A DNA stretch of 64,000 nt from Brassica napus (lineage: Eukaryota > Streptophyta > Magnoliopsida > Brassicales > Brassicaceae), in NCBI RefSeq assembly GCF_020379485.1, contig NC_063439.1, positions 11,944,466-12,008,465 on the forward strand, given 5' to 3'. A program made the position numbers and the translations under genes. Positions 1 to 11,015 of the stretch are shown in pieces; positions within the stretch are counted from its first letter, which is position 1, and the number at the start of each line of letters is the position of its first letter. The notes under the pieces are model-generated. The model saw only the letters and a program-made list of their open reading frames with translations, had not been told where the DNA came from and searched no databases.

Positions 1-621
1 CATGCATTTATTTATATAAATTCTAAAATATATAAAATATATATATATATATGAAAATGGATCTTAAAATATAGAAAAAAATAAAATACAATTTATTGTA
101 ACAATTATACTTGTTTTGTGTATCGTAAAATCTGAGAAAAATCAAATCAAAAATAGAAAAGGAAATGAATAATAATAAAAATATAAAGCAATGGTCGTAA
201 ATTGACACTTTATCATGTACACCAACCTTAATAACTTCAGACGCCTAACTAGATAGAAAAAAACAAAATAAAACAATTACACTCATTTGTTTTCTGTCGC
301 TGAGCAAAGGGTATTCATGTCAAAAAGACATCTAGGAAACCGTGAATGTATGTCTCCAGCACAACGTGTCTTATAGTGTCAAAAAAGAGAGAAATGTGTC
401 TTACAGAGAAATCAACTCTTGGACAGCCCACCCATTTTACAGCTCTACATTATGATTTATTTTCCTAATTTGTCACAGTCACACAAATCAGTTAATGATT
501 TCAATTAACTAAGAAATCATTATATTATGTATGTCCGACTTGCAAAACACGTTTTCCTTATTTAATAAAGTATATTCCCTCTGTTTCATAATAAATGTCA
601 TTTGAAAGCTTTGCACATATA
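1..621. other. AT-rich intergenic flank, no gene recognised
   Basis: This stretch is AT-rich with short TA runs near 40-52. No open reading frame resembles a known protein. It ends at the 9-base target duplication of the next element. Confidence 0.6.
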
Positions 622-2081
622 TTAAGAAATAAGTTATTCTTAGGTTCATCCTAGATCCTCTAGGATGAACCTCTAGGTTCACCATTCAATAGGATTTTAT
701 TATTTTATATTCAATATCTTTTAAGAAAATAAATAAAATATTATCAATTTATATTATATTTTTAAAATAAAAAGGTAAAAAAATAACTAAAATAGTAGTA
801 ACTACAGAAATGTTTTTAAAAAAAAATATTTTTGAAGTCGTCAGCAAAACACCTTTGGATAAATCTTAAACTCTAAATCAAAAACACTAAACCCTAAATT
901 CTAAACCCTAAACCCTTGAATGTTTTAGTGTTTAGTATTTTTGATTTAGAGTTTAGGATTTATCCAAGGGTTTAGATTTTAGGAATTAAAGTTTAGTGAT
1001 TAGGATTTAGGGTTTAGTGTTTGCTGACGACATTAAAAAAAAAATTTAAAATTATTTTTTCTGTAGTTGCTGCTATTTTTTTTTTACCTTTTTATTTTAA
1101 AAACACATTATAAGTTGACAATATTTTGTTTTCTTTTTTAAAAGATATCGAATATAAAATAACAAAATTTTATTAGTTGGTTGATATGATCATGGGAAGC
1201 AGTAAAGATGTACGTTCATTGTTTGACTCACATCTTCGAAACCACGAGGCTTCTACGCATGAAATTACTTGGAAAATGTGCTCAACTCAATTATGGAGCT
1301 CCTCGAAGAAGAATCAGATCAAACAGACTTCAGATGAAGGAGTTACGCAATTTACAAAATAGGTGATCTTCAGTTTATGCGAATTTGGACCTATGTGCAT
1401 TCAATGAACAATTCCGACCAGCCCAGATGGAATTAAGCCACAAGCCCAATTGTTCTACAATCATGGTACATCAGAGAAGCCCATAAAAGTGGATTCAGCC
1501 CAAAAATATCAAAGGAAGACTGATTTTCGTCCAGATTCAAAATAGCATTTATTTAAATGTGTTTATCTCTCTTGCATGCAGAATAGAGTTTGAATTTCAA
1601 CTCTCAAGTGGTGCTTCATGTTAGGATACTTTTATGGACGAAAATTACTTGTATTTCTCTATAAAAAGAGCCCAAAAATCATGAATAAGAATAAGTTTGT
1701 TTTTCAGTGAAAACTAGAGAAGTTTCTCTCTTTCAAGATGTGATGTCTTGTAATTTTTGGAACTCCATGTTCATGGTGTGTCATATCTATGTTCATGGCT
1801 GGTCTAGACGTATCATAGATCCTTTCACAGATCTTTGTGGCGTCTCTCAATCTATCTCTCTATCCATTCCTTGTTGGTGTGTCATATCCAGCAAGCTGTC
1901 AATTTATTTGGTGTGTAATATCTAGAGAATCGATCCACTGGTGAATCAAAGGAATTTCCGCAACCTTTGTTGTGCTATTCAATCCACATCCTTTGATCTT
2001 TGAGATTTCACAGTCTCTAGGATGCAAAGCTTATCCCCTCACCACCTTAGAGTGCATCATCCTTGGGAGGTTTACATTATT

Positions 2082-2093
2082 TGGTATCAAAGC
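2082..2093 (+). other. Primer-binding site, first internal region
   Basis: TGGTATCAAAGC lies 2 bases after the first LTR. It resembles the TGGTATCAGAGC site that pairs with the 3' end of initiator tRNA-Met in many plant LTR retrotransposons, with one difference. An identical site lies at 3209-3220. Confidence 0.8.
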
Positions 2094-2295
2094 AACACTC
2101 TAAGTCTGGTTTTATCATTCCATATGTCTATCATTTTCTCACCTATTCATCTTCTTTCAATCATCTTCTCATCTTTCATTCTCTATTTCTTTTTTTTTTC
2201 TTTCTTTCTATTTTTATAATTATTTCGTCAGAGAGAAAGTGCTACTAGATACTCTTCTTTTATACGAACCAGATTTGTGAGCAAATCTTTTTTTT

Positions 2296-2308
2296 AAGAG
2301 GAAGGGAA
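2296..2308 (+). other. Polypurine tract, first internal region
   Basis: AAGAGGAAGGGAA ends exactly where the second LTR begins, as expected for the plus-strand primer. An identical tract at 3423-3435 precedes the third LTR. Confidence 0.8.
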
Positions 2309-4034
2309 TGATATGATCATGGGAAACAGTAAAGATGTACGTTCATTGTTTGAGTCATATCTTCGAAACAACGAGGCTTCTACGCATGAAATCACTTGGA
2401 AAATGTGCTCAACTCAATTACGGAGCTCCTCGAAGAAAAATCAGATCAAACGGACTTCAGATGAAGGAGTTACGCAATTTACAAAACAGGTGATCTTCAG
2501 TTTATGCGAATTTGGACCTATGTGCATTCAATGAACAATTCCGACCAGCCCAGATGGAATTAAGCCACAAGCCCAATTTTTCTACAATCTTGGTACATCA
2601 GAGAAGTCCATAAAAGTGGATTCAGCCCAAAAATATCAAAAGAAGACTGATTTTCGTCCAGATTTAAAATAGTATTTATTTAAGTGTGTTTCTCTCTTTT
2701 GCATGCAGAATAGAGTTTGAATTTCAACTCTCAAGTGGTGCTGCATGTTAGGATACTTTTATGGACGAAAATTACTTGTATTTCTCTATAAAAAGAGCCC
2801 AAAAATCATGAATAAGAATAAGTTTGTTTTTCAGTGAAAATTAGAGAAGTTTCTCTCTTTCAAGATGTGATGTCTTGTAATGTTTGGAACTCCATGTTCA
2901 TGGTGTGTCATATCTATGTTCATGGCTGGTCTAGACTTATCATAGATCCTTTCACAGATCTTTGTGGCGTCTCTCAATCTATCTCTCTATCCATTCCTTG
3001 TTGGTGTGTCATATCCAGCAAGCTGTCAATTTATTTGGTGTGTAATATCTAGAGAATCGATCCACTGGTGAATCAAAGGAATTTCCGCAACCTTTGTTGT
3101 GCTATTCAATCCACATCCTTTGATCTTTGAGATTTCACAGTCTCTAGGATGCAAAGCTTATCCCCTCACCACCTTAGAGTGCATCATCCTTGGGAGGTTT
3201 ACATTATTTGGTATCAAAGCAACACTCTAAGTCTGGTTTTATCATTCCATATGTCTATCAGTTTCTCACCTATTCATCTTCTTTCAATCATCTTCTCATC
3301 TTTCATTCTCTATTTCTTTTTTTTTTCTTTCTTTCTATTTTTATAATTATTTCGTCAGAGAGAAAGTGCTACTAGATACTCTTCTTTTATACGAACCAGA
3401 TTTGTGAGCAAATCTTTTTTTTAAGAGGAAGGGAATGATATGATCATGGGAAACAGTAAAGATGTACGTTCATTGTTTGACTCATATCTTCGAAACCACG
3501 AGGCTTCTACGCATGAAATCACTTGGAAAATGTGCTCAACTCAATTACGGAGCTCCTCGAAGAAAAATCAGATCAAACGGACTTCAGATGAAGGAGTTAC
3601 GCAATTTACAAAACAGGTGATCTTCAGTTTATGCGAATTTGGACCTATGTGCATTCAATGAACAATTCCGACCAGCCCAGATGGAATTAAGCCACAAGCC
3701 CAATTGTTCTACAATCTTGGTACATCAGAGAAGCCCATAAAAGTGGATTCAGCCCAAAAATATCAAAAGAAGACTGATTTTCGTCCAGATTTAAAATAGC
3801 ATTTATTTAAGTGTGTTTCTCTCTCTTGCATGCAGAATAGAGTTTGAATTTCAACTCTCAAGTGGTGCTGCATGTTAGGATACTTTTATGGACGAAAATT
3901 ACTTGTATTTCTCTATAAAAAGAGCCCAAAAATCATGAATAAGAATAAGTTTGTTTTTCAGTGAAAATTAGAGAAGTTTCTCTCTTTCAAGATGTGATGT
4001 CTTGTAATTTTTGGAACTCCATGTTCATGGTGTG

Positions 4035-4527
4035 CATGGCCGGCCTTGAGGGGAAGCCATCCAAGCCAAGGATTAGGGCATCCAAATTAGTGGGGCATAT
4101 GTTTAAAAAAAAAAAATTATTAGTATGTAGTATATACATAAAAAAAAAATCTGTAGATTATTCTGTTAAAATATTATCTATTGTGCATATTTAGTTATTA
4201 TAAGATTTGTCAAACTTTTTAAATATATTAGTAAAATTATATTTTAGGTTGAATGAGTTGGCTATATTATCAATTGAGACTGTTATGGTCGAAAAACTTG
4301 ACTATAAGAGTTTAATGGATGATTTTGCAGAAAAAAATGCAAGAAGATCTATATTTCAACAATAAGTGTTTTTATATCAATGTTTTTTATAAACATATTA
4401 TGAAATCTGGTTTTTTTAATGAAAATTTAAGTTACTTTTAATACTGTTTTGTGATCTTGATAAAACATGTACGAGGGCATAGTTTTAAATTTTGATTGGG
4501 GCAATATAAAAGGTTGGTCCGGCACTG
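4035..4527. mobile_element. hAT-type non-autonomous element inside the third LTR
   Basis: A perfect 8-base duplication ATGGTGTG (4027-4034 and 4528-4535) flanks 493 bases that are absent from the other two LTRs. The ends are imperfect inverted repeats: CATGGCCGGCC on the left, and CAGTGCCGGACC on the right in reverse complement. The interior is AT-rich and no transposase is seen. The two intact LTRs act as empty sites, so the boundaries are firm. Confidence 0.9.
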
Positions 4528-4889
4528 ATGGTGTGTCATATCTATGTTAATGGCTGGTCTAGACTTATCATAGATCCTTTCACAGATCTTTGTGGTGTCT
4601 CTCAATCCATCTCTCTATCCATTCCTTGTTGGTGTGTCATATCCAGCAAGCTGTCGATTTCTTTGGTGTGTAATATCTAGAGAATCGATCCACTGGTGAA
4701 TCAAAGGAATTTCCGCAACCTTTGTGTTCTATTCAATCCACATCCTTTGATCTTTGAGATTTCACAGTCTCTAGGATGCAAAGCTTATCCCCTCACCACC
4801 TTAGAATGCATCATCCTTGGGAGGTTTACATTATTGGTGAACCTCTAGGTTCACCTTAGGGGTAAATTCAAGAATAAGTCTTAAGAAAT

Positions 4890-5599
4890 CATCTAAAAAA
4901 TCTATGTTACCCTTTGTTCACATATTAAATAAATTTCTCTTTATAATTAATGCATTAAAATAATAGGGATAAAACTGAACTTTCATTTAAAATTTTGCAT
5001 TGAAAATACAAAACAACATTCTTTATGTAACAAAAATAAAATCTTAAAACGACACTCTTTGCGAAATGGAGGAGTATGATGTTTTCAATAAGATTAAATA
5101 AAAAAGGAATAGATATTTAATAATTTAAACCAAATCATTTATTAGTTTTTCCAATTCAACCAAATTTTCCTATGGGCAGTATATATATATTTCTTCTATT
5201 TTATGTCAAACACATATCAAAGAAAACCGAAATCCTAAGAATGCCTATGGTCACAGCTTTTACTCCTCTCACAAAATTTCTTCCTTTCAAAAACAATTGG
5301 AGAGTTCAAATGAAAGGTTTACATTCATGGAAGCAAAACACATCTCTTGGAGGTGATACTTTTTCAGAAATATTTATAGTATAAATTAATAAAGCACTAC
5401 AATTATACTTAATACTCTAATATTTTACACTTTAGAGTATTGATTTACCAAGTCAAAGCAATAAAAATACTATAAAAGAATAATACAATTGCATAGTTTA
5501 TAAATAGACACTAAACAAACTAAATAAGATACACCAATGTTAAAACTCAATAACCTATGAATCGGTAACATGAATGTTTATACAAGTGAAAATATATAC
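4890..5599. other. Intergenic, AT-rich, no gene recognised
   Basis: There are only short open frames with no recognisable domain. The stretch may belong to the Helitron whose 3' end is at 5644, but I could not find a matching 5' TC terminus. Confidence 0.5.
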
Positions 5600-5618
5600 T
5601 TACAAAAAACAAACACTT

Positions 5619-5644
5619 GTGCGGGCGCGCAGGTCAAAAGCTAG
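5619..5644 (+). mobile_element. Helitron 3' terminus
   Basis: A short hairpin (TGCG, loop GGCG, CGCA) is followed by GGTCAAAAG and terminal CTAG, then T. This is the usual arrangement at the 3' end of Brassicaceae Helitrons. The 5' end is not identified, and no RepHel coding sequence is present. The call rests on this end only. Confidence 0.5.
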
Positions 5645-6186
5645 TTGTTCTTATTTCTTTGGATCTCCTAGTTAGAATCATGAGATTGTACAAAAAAAAA
5701 ATTGTTGTTATAAAGTTAACATTTCAGCAAAAAAAAAAAGCAAAAAAAAAAATAGTAAATTAATCGGTCATCTAGAGATAAACATAACAACATATATATA
5801 CAAGTATGTAAGTTCTCTTGACGAATGACGATACTCGCAGTGACAAGAGCAAGACGTATCGTCCAATAGGCACGAACTCCTAAAGTATAAAACGAATAAT
5901 ATGTGCTGAGTAGATAAATACGTAAAAATATTAATGAATAAACAAAAAACAAAAACATTGACTAACCAAACAAAATCTAGACGTATTTAGATTTTAGAGT
6001 TGATATGGATGTTATGAATTATACTTTTTAACCAAGAAAAAAATTTAGGTGGCGGCTTATGAATGCATGAACAGAGACGAATACATAATGTGAAAATAAA
6101 AAATTTTAAAAAAAAAATTCAAGCAAAAATTTCAAGGAAAAAAATTTCGTTGACAAAAAAAAAGGAATAAAATTCCCAATTTTAGA
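5645..6186. other. Intergenic, AT-rich
   Basis: Many poly-A runs occur and no coding signal is seen. The repeated gene unit begins at about 6187, where similarity to 14818 and 29136 starts. Confidence 0.5.
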
Positions 6187-6343
6187 TTTCCATTTATTAA
6201 GGAATGACTAGCTTTAGTTGACAAAAAAATGGGAATGACTACTTTCCTTTTATCGATGACGGTGAATTACAAAAATACCACTTTCACTAGCTTGCAGACC
6301 AAGTCGAAGGGTATTTTCTTTAACTAATAATATCTTTACACAC

Positions 6344-7041
6344 GACTTTTTCTTGGATTCATCCCCTAGGGTGAACCTTTAGGTTCACCAACCAATAGAA
6401 AGTTGTCATTTTAGATCTAGTATCTTTTAATTAAGGAAACAAAATAACTTGCCAAATTATATTATGCTTTTAAAATAAAAATAAAAGATTAAATAAATAA
6501 ACATAACAATAGTTCTAAAAAAATATTATTTAAAAAAAATATTTGTTTTTAAAATTTAGAGTTTAGTGTTTAAGATTTATAATTTAGAATTTATCCAAAT
6601 GTTTAGTGTTTTTCCAAGGGTTTAGGGTCTACCTAAGGGTTTAGGGTTTACCCAAGGGTTTAGGGTTTTCCCAAGGGTTTAGGGTTTAGGATTAGAGTTT
6701 AGGGTTTAGTGTTTTGTTGACAACATGTTTAGTGTTTTCCCAAGGGTTTAGAGTTTACCTAAGGGTTTAGAGTTTAGGATTTGAGTTTAGGGTTTAGTAT
6801 TAGAGTTTAGGGTTTAGTATTAGAGTTTAGGGTTTAGTGTTTTGTTGACAATATTTCTTTTTTTTTGAATTCGTTTTTATATATTATTTTTATTTATTTT
6901 TAAATTTTATTTTGAAAAGATAATATAATTTGCCAAATTATTTGGTTTCCTTAATTAAAAGATACTAGATCTAAAATGACAATTTTCTATTGGTTGGTGA
7001 ACCTAAAGGTTCACTCTAGGGGGTGAACCTAAGAATAACTC
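6344..7041. mobile_element. Mutator-like MITE in the zinc-finger copy 1 promoter
   Basis: The 9-base duplication TTTACACAC (6335-6343 and 7042-7050) flanks a 698-base element. Its inverted repeats run for about 100 bases; they start GACTTTTTCTTGG and, on the other end, GAGTTATTCTTAGG, and share GTGAACCTTTAGGTTCACC. The corresponding sites at about 14960 and 29280 in copies 2 and 3 are empty. The interior (6600-6840) holds repeated TTTAGGG-type telomere-like motifs. It is the same family as 631-4880. Confidence 0.93.
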
Positions 7042-7065
7042 TTTACACACCCGACCTCGTTCCCC

Positions 7066-7073
7066 TATAAATA
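7066..7073 (+). promoter_or_regulatory. TATA box of zinc-finger gene 1
   Basis: TATAAATA lies 95 bases before the ATG. The same box occurs at 14985-14992 and 29301-29308 before the other two copies. Here the MITE ends only 15 bases upstream of it, so all older upstream elements are displaced by about 0.7 kb. Confidence 0.75.
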
Positions 7074-7160
7074 CCAAACCACCACAAGTGAAACAACACA
7101 AACTACAAAGAGAAACACACAAAAGTGAAGTCAGTCAAATTCAATTCAAAACAATCAACC

Positions 7161-7739
7161 ATGGTTGCAAGAAGTGAGAATCTTGATCGGACTGTGGAAG
7201 GTACGGCGGGAAATAACGAAAAACTTGAGAGGACGGTGGAAGATAAGGCGGCGAACTGTCTGATGCTGTTATCAAGAATTGGGGAAAACGGCGGAGGAGG
7301 CCGAGAGAGTCGTGTTTACAGATGCAAAACGTGTATGAAAGAGTTCTCATCGTTCCAATCTTTAGGAGGCCATCGCGCAAGCCACAATAAACACGTTAAC
7401 AACAGCAGCAGCGACGAACAGTCGTCACTTTCTTCGGGATCCATCGCTAAGACCAAGAGGAAGACCACGAACACAACAAGGTCGCATCCTTGTCCGATAT
7501 GTGACGTGGATTTTCCGATAGGACAGGCTCTTGGTGGTCACATGAGGAAGCATAGGAACGAGGAAGAGGCTAGCGGCGCGTTGGTTACACGCTCTTTTCT
7601 CCCTGAGGCGGCGACTTCGATGATTACGACATTGAAGAAATCGAGTAGTGGGAAAAGAGTTGCGTGTTTTGACTTGGGGCCAGATTCTGTGGAGAGTAGC
7701 ATCAATTTGAACTTGGAGTTAGGAAGTAGCATGTACTGA
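7161..7739 (+). CDS. ZAT-type C2H2 zinc-finger repressor, copy 1
   Basis: The intronless gene encodes 192 residues. Finger 1 uses C55, C58, H71 and H75 and carries QSLGGH in place of the usual QALGGH. Finger 2 uses C111, C114, H127 and H131 and carries QALGGH, the hallmark of plant EPF/ZAT factors. An L-box-like stretch ANCLMLLS (31-38) precedes finger 1, and an EAR repression motif LNLEL (183-187) is near the C terminus. Two 14-residue repeats beginning L-D/E-R-T-V-E are at the N terminus. Known ZAT proteins with this layout act in the nucleus as stress-responsive repressors. The opening MVARSE and the neighbouring genes suggest the ZAT7/ZAT8 group. The ATG at 7161 is in a good AACCATGG context. 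It differs from copy 2 by one residue in SF(L/F)PEA. Confidence 0.93.
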   Translation: MVARSENLDRTVEGTAGNNEKLERTVEDKAANCLMLLSRIGENGGGGRESRVYRCKTCMKEFSSFQSLGGHRASHNKHVNNSSSDEQSSLSSGSIAKTKRKTTNTTRSHPCPICDVDFPIGQALGGHMRKHRNEEEASGALVTRSFLPEAATSMITTLKKSSSGKRVACFDLGPDSVESSINLNLELGSSMY

Positions 7740-8908
7740 TTTTCCATATTCATCTGGATATAGTTCCTATTCCTTAGTTTTATATATAGAGTAAGCTAGC
7801 ATCTTGATTTTGCATAGAGTTGTTGTATATGGGATATGATTTTACATGAAAGCTCGCAGGGTTGAGATATGAATGTTGCAGTAGTTTTGAAACTAGAATA
7901 TAACCGTTGTTACAGGTCTAGTTGTTATGGTTAACCACAACTGAATTTGAAAAGTTTCATGATCACTGACAATTCAGAACAGATGTTTGTATTTGAGTAA
8001 TGTCAATGGGAAAAGCTACTGCGTAATCAAATATAGTTTTTTGTTGGAATAAAAAAGAATAGCATACATTTTTGTATTTGTTATATTTTAAAAAGTTTAA
8101 AAATATATTTGTGATCAATGGTTGGAAATTTTTTTCTAATAACTATACAAATGATGATGGGTTTATATTTGTGATAAATATACGATCTTGATCATTAATA
8201 TATTTATAATCATCTGTCAAATTGATTTACTCTAAATAACAAAAACCTAATATCATATGTTTATCTGGACGACGATATCATGCTTGGACTAATGCCTTTT
8301 GACTGAAAATATTAAAATCAATGCATCACATTTTAGTGGATTTTTACAATTGTTGCAAGTCGATAACAAATGAAACTTTATAAAATTAAATGATTCAATG
8401 CTTTTGAGAAGAAAAACACACATGTACATTTCATTCATTTATAATGGATCATGTAAATATTTTTAAACATCAAATTTCACTCTGTGCAAAGTACGGTCTT
8501 ATCCTAGTCTAATATTATTGTTTGAGTCAAGCATATAACGATTTTGCTTCTCAGTATCGTAAACATCACACGTAAATAATGGTTTCAAAAATTGTAAACT
8601 AAAACTGACTAAGCTAAAAATTCTGTAAAAAAATATATATATATATTATATATTAATTTTCGGTTGAGAAGTGGAAGAAACTCTGAAAGGATAATGGATT
8701 TGCAAGTGTCGGATTGACCTGGACCAGGGCAGGCTATCAAGCCCATAAAAACCCTAAAATGAAGTGCAGTTATAAAAGAAAACCCTAAAATAGTGAGGGG
8801 AAGTCGTGGCTTTTATTTTATCTATACCTATTATCTCTCCATCGGCGTTTGCAGACCGGAGGTGGGTGATTTTCAGTCTGTTTAATTTGTTTGCCTCAGT
8901 GTTGAACT
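7740..8908 (+). other. 3' flank of zinc-finger copy 1 and leader of NYN copy 1
   Basis: No gene is seen. A TA microsatellite at 8633-8656 is where the CACTA element entered in copy 2 (16583). The NYN 5' leader lies at about 8800-8908. The sequence is nearly identical to 15659-16585 plus 24233-25695 without insertions. Confidence 0.7.
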
Positions 8909-10564
8909 ATGTTAGGCTTAGAAGAGAAAGAGATGATGATGAAGAAGGTGAGGAAGGCGACGCCAGAGTTGGCGACCTCTAAAACGATCGTGTGGTGGGA
9001 CATGGACAGCTGTCCGCTCCCAAATGGTTATGAGCCAAGTCGAGTCGGTCCGAGAATAGACACGGAGTTGAAGAATCAAGGTTACAATGGTCCGCTCACC
9101 ATAATTGGCATTGGTAACCTGGAAGGAGTCCCTCATGACTTTCTGAAAGCGCTCTCTTCCGGTGGAGTCGTTATTAAACAGCTTCCACTAGGTAAAAAAT
9201 CAATCTCTCAAAAAAAATTTGAAAAAATCAGAGGTTTAGACTCTCAACTGGCATTCAGGATCCGACATGATGAGCTGTGTGCGCCGTGCTTTGTTTTCGA
9301 GAGAACCTCGTTTTGAACCTCCCTTGTCAATGATGCTCATAACTGCCGTCCATGCCGAGCTATTGGAAGATGTCATTTGCGTGTTTTTTAATCGTGGCCC
9401 CCGTTACAATCTTCTGCTGGCTTTTACAGCCGTTACCGAACATGCAGACCCAGAGCCTCCAACCCTACTAGTCGACAACTTTGGTGGAGAGTGGGTCTGG
9501 GATAGGCTTGGCTTACTGAAAGGTTGTTTTGTCTTCTCCCTCTCTCTCTCTCTCTCTCTCTCTACCTCTACACCACCAAATTATTATTAGTTATGCTGTT
9601 GTTGTTTCTCCCCTACAGATCCAGGGTCTCCCAACTATGATACCAGAAGACAGGACACAGGCTGTGAATTGCATTGTTGCGGATTATGCGACGATTTTTC
9701 TTCCGACAGCTTTGATGATTTCAAAGCCCACCTCGACAGTCCCCAACATGCAGATAAGGTAAAGCATCCTTGCCTCCTCTAAATTTAAGTACAAATTTTT
9801 CATCCTCTTATCTCCCGTTTTCCTTTTCATTCTAGATGCATGAGTATCTTAGTTACCTTGCGGGAAGGTTTAATCGGGTCTTAGAAAATTTTGAGTCCGC
9901 CGTTAGGCTTCAAGAGGCAAGTTTTTCTTCTTTTCTTCTTCTTCATTCTTATTATAATACCAGAGTTGTTTTTTCACATAGAGATAATATCTAATCTCTG
10001 ACTACTGTTTCAGTCTTATCTTGCAAAAGTGGAGGCAAAAAGGCGAGAGTTTGTAACGTGGTTCGGCTTGTATGATTCTGATGATGAGGATGATACTCCC
10101 AAGCCTCAGAAGGCAAGTTAGAGTTTCTTTTTTTTAATACATAAATATAAATTTTTTTCTCCATAAAACAACTCGTCAGCTCTACTCATTATTTTGTACA
10201 GTCCAAAAGGAGCCGCTTGACGAAGCCTAACTTGGCAAGTTTTTTTCTTAACCAAACATTCTTTACTTTCAAAATCAAAACCTGATTTCTCATTAACAAC
10301 TGTATGATTGCAGGGGAAAAAATTCAAGGCCGCCTTTCTTTGCAAGGCTTCCTCTCTTAAGAAGAACGCTACTGCCAAGCCCAAGAAGCCATCAAAGGCA
10401 AGTTTTTCTAACAAATCTACTGATTTCTCATTAACGACTTTGACTTGCAAAGACATTTTACATCTCTTTTTTCCCTTGGTTGTTTGCAGTCAAAAAAGTT
10501 GGCTATTGCAGAAGAAGCTGAGTGTTCCCTTCCAAAGAATGCTGCTACTACCATGTCCTCTTAA
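8909..10564 (+). CDS. NYN-domain protein with C2H2-like finger, copy 1
   Basis: Eight exons give 352 residues: 8909-9191, 9259-9522, 9619-9758, 9836-9916, 10014-10112, 10202-10234, 10314-10397, 10490-10564. Residues 25-180 resemble the plant NYN (PIN-like, MARF1-type) fold, beginning KTIVWWDMDSC with D31 and D33. The later acidic loop common in active members (SGDxDF-like) is not visible; MLITAVHAEL is in its place, so nuclease activity is doubtful. Exon 3 encodes a C-x2-C-x13-H-x5-H finger (203-226). A helical stretch, then an acidic patch (DSDDEDD) and a lysine-rich tail follow. Introns 1-3 are GT-AG. Introns 4-7 all start GCAAGT, and all are phase 0. The true product is not known to me; RNA binding or cleavage is inferred from the family. 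Exon phases agree throughout. Confidence 0.82.
9917..10489 (+). other. Four consecutive GC-AG introns of NYN copy 1
   Basis: Introns 9917-10013, 10113-10201, 10235-10313 and 10398-10489 all open with GCAAGT and close with CAG. No in-frame GT donor gives the same exon ends. Each intron is phase 0 and separates short, mostly basic exons. The corresponding introns in copy 2 begin at 26697, 26896, 27022 and 27185 with the same donors. Confidence 0.78.
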
Positions 10565-11007
10565 ACATTTTCCTGCCTTGTCTCTTTGTTGTTGTAAATA
10601 CTTTGCTTCCATCCGTATTACTGCATTGTTTATTTGCTTCCATATATAAAATTTTAATGGGTTCGCGAATTGGGCTTTTGCCCGACATAATACAGTAAAT
10701 TAAAGAATAATGGTCAAAAAATTGTATAAAAGGGCTTCGAACCAGAGAAAAGGTGGGGTCAATGAACTAAAAACAGACCAAACAAGCCGACGAACTTTCA
10801 GCCAACAACATGGTTGCGATATATATATTTAACCTCCGTATCCGCCTCTGAAGCTATAAGAAGAGGTGATAACAATGTTTGCATACCTGATCCGGATTGG
10901 CCGTTGATTCATTACGTACTGCTTATAAAAAAAAAAGATAATAAGCCCATAGAAAGTTTATATAAAGTTAAGTTTTAAGAAACCCTAAATGGTACGTACT
11001 GCTTATA
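10565..11007 (+). other. NYN 3' flank
   Basis: This is shared with 27352-28150. No gene is seen. Copy 2 carries a LINE insertion here (27781-28092). Confidence 0.6.
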
Positions 11008-11015
11008 TATCTACC

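Larger units (their letters stand above)
1182..4833 (+). mobile_element. Tandem array of a short non-autonomous LTR retrotransposon (LTR-int-LTR-int-LTR)
   Basis: There are three LTRs at 1182-2079 (898 bases), 2309-3206 (898) and 3436-4833 (898 plus a hAT insertion). They alternate with two internal regions of only about 229 bases (2080-2308, 3207-3435). Each internal region opens with a primer-binding site and closes with a polypurine tract; neither holds gag or pol. The array is flanked by the 5-base duplication TTGGT (1177-1181 and 4834-4838), which also rebuilds the right arm of the host MITE. LTRs start TGATATGATC and end TTTACATTA, so the end is TA rather than the usual CA. A TATAAAAAG box lies inside each LTR (about 1663 in the first). 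The layout is TRIM-like, but the LTRs are long for a TRIM. Open frames of about 70 residues here have no recognisable product. Confidence 0.85.
631..4880. mobile_element. Mutator-like MITE, split by a nested LTR retrotransposon array
   Basis: The terminal inverted repeats begin AAGTTATTCTTAGG on the left and, read in reverse complement, GACTTATTCTTGAA on the right. A perfect 9-base target duplication TTAAGAAAT flanks it (622-630 and 4881-4889), as expected for Mutator-like elements. The arms are long: 690-835 pairs with 1030-1176, so the original element was a foldback of about 0.6 kb. The centre (about 850-1030) is full of telomere-like CCCTAAA/TTTAGGG copies. The right arm is interrupted at 1182-4833 by the retrotransposon. 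The family is the same as the element at 6344-7041. No transposase is present, so it is non-autonomous. Confidence 0.85.

Noticed and set aside
1177..4194. Recurring open frames of 60-77 codons in the LTR array read as small genes
   Set aside because: They are the same LTR or internal text repeated, have no domain, and differ from copy to copy in start and stop.
600..7045. Telomere-like repeats as an interstitial telomere or a CRISPR-like array
   Set aside because: The repeats are short, degenerate, unevenly spaced and lie inside MITE foldbacks; no spacers of even length.
7141..7753. Minus-strand open frames over the zinc-finger genes
   Set aside because: They are shadows of the coding strand and recur only because the copies are identical.
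9529..9762. Open frame running from the CT repeat into NYN exon 3
   Set aside because: It is in the wrong frame; the correct frame gives the C2H2-like finger and joins adjoining exons in phase.
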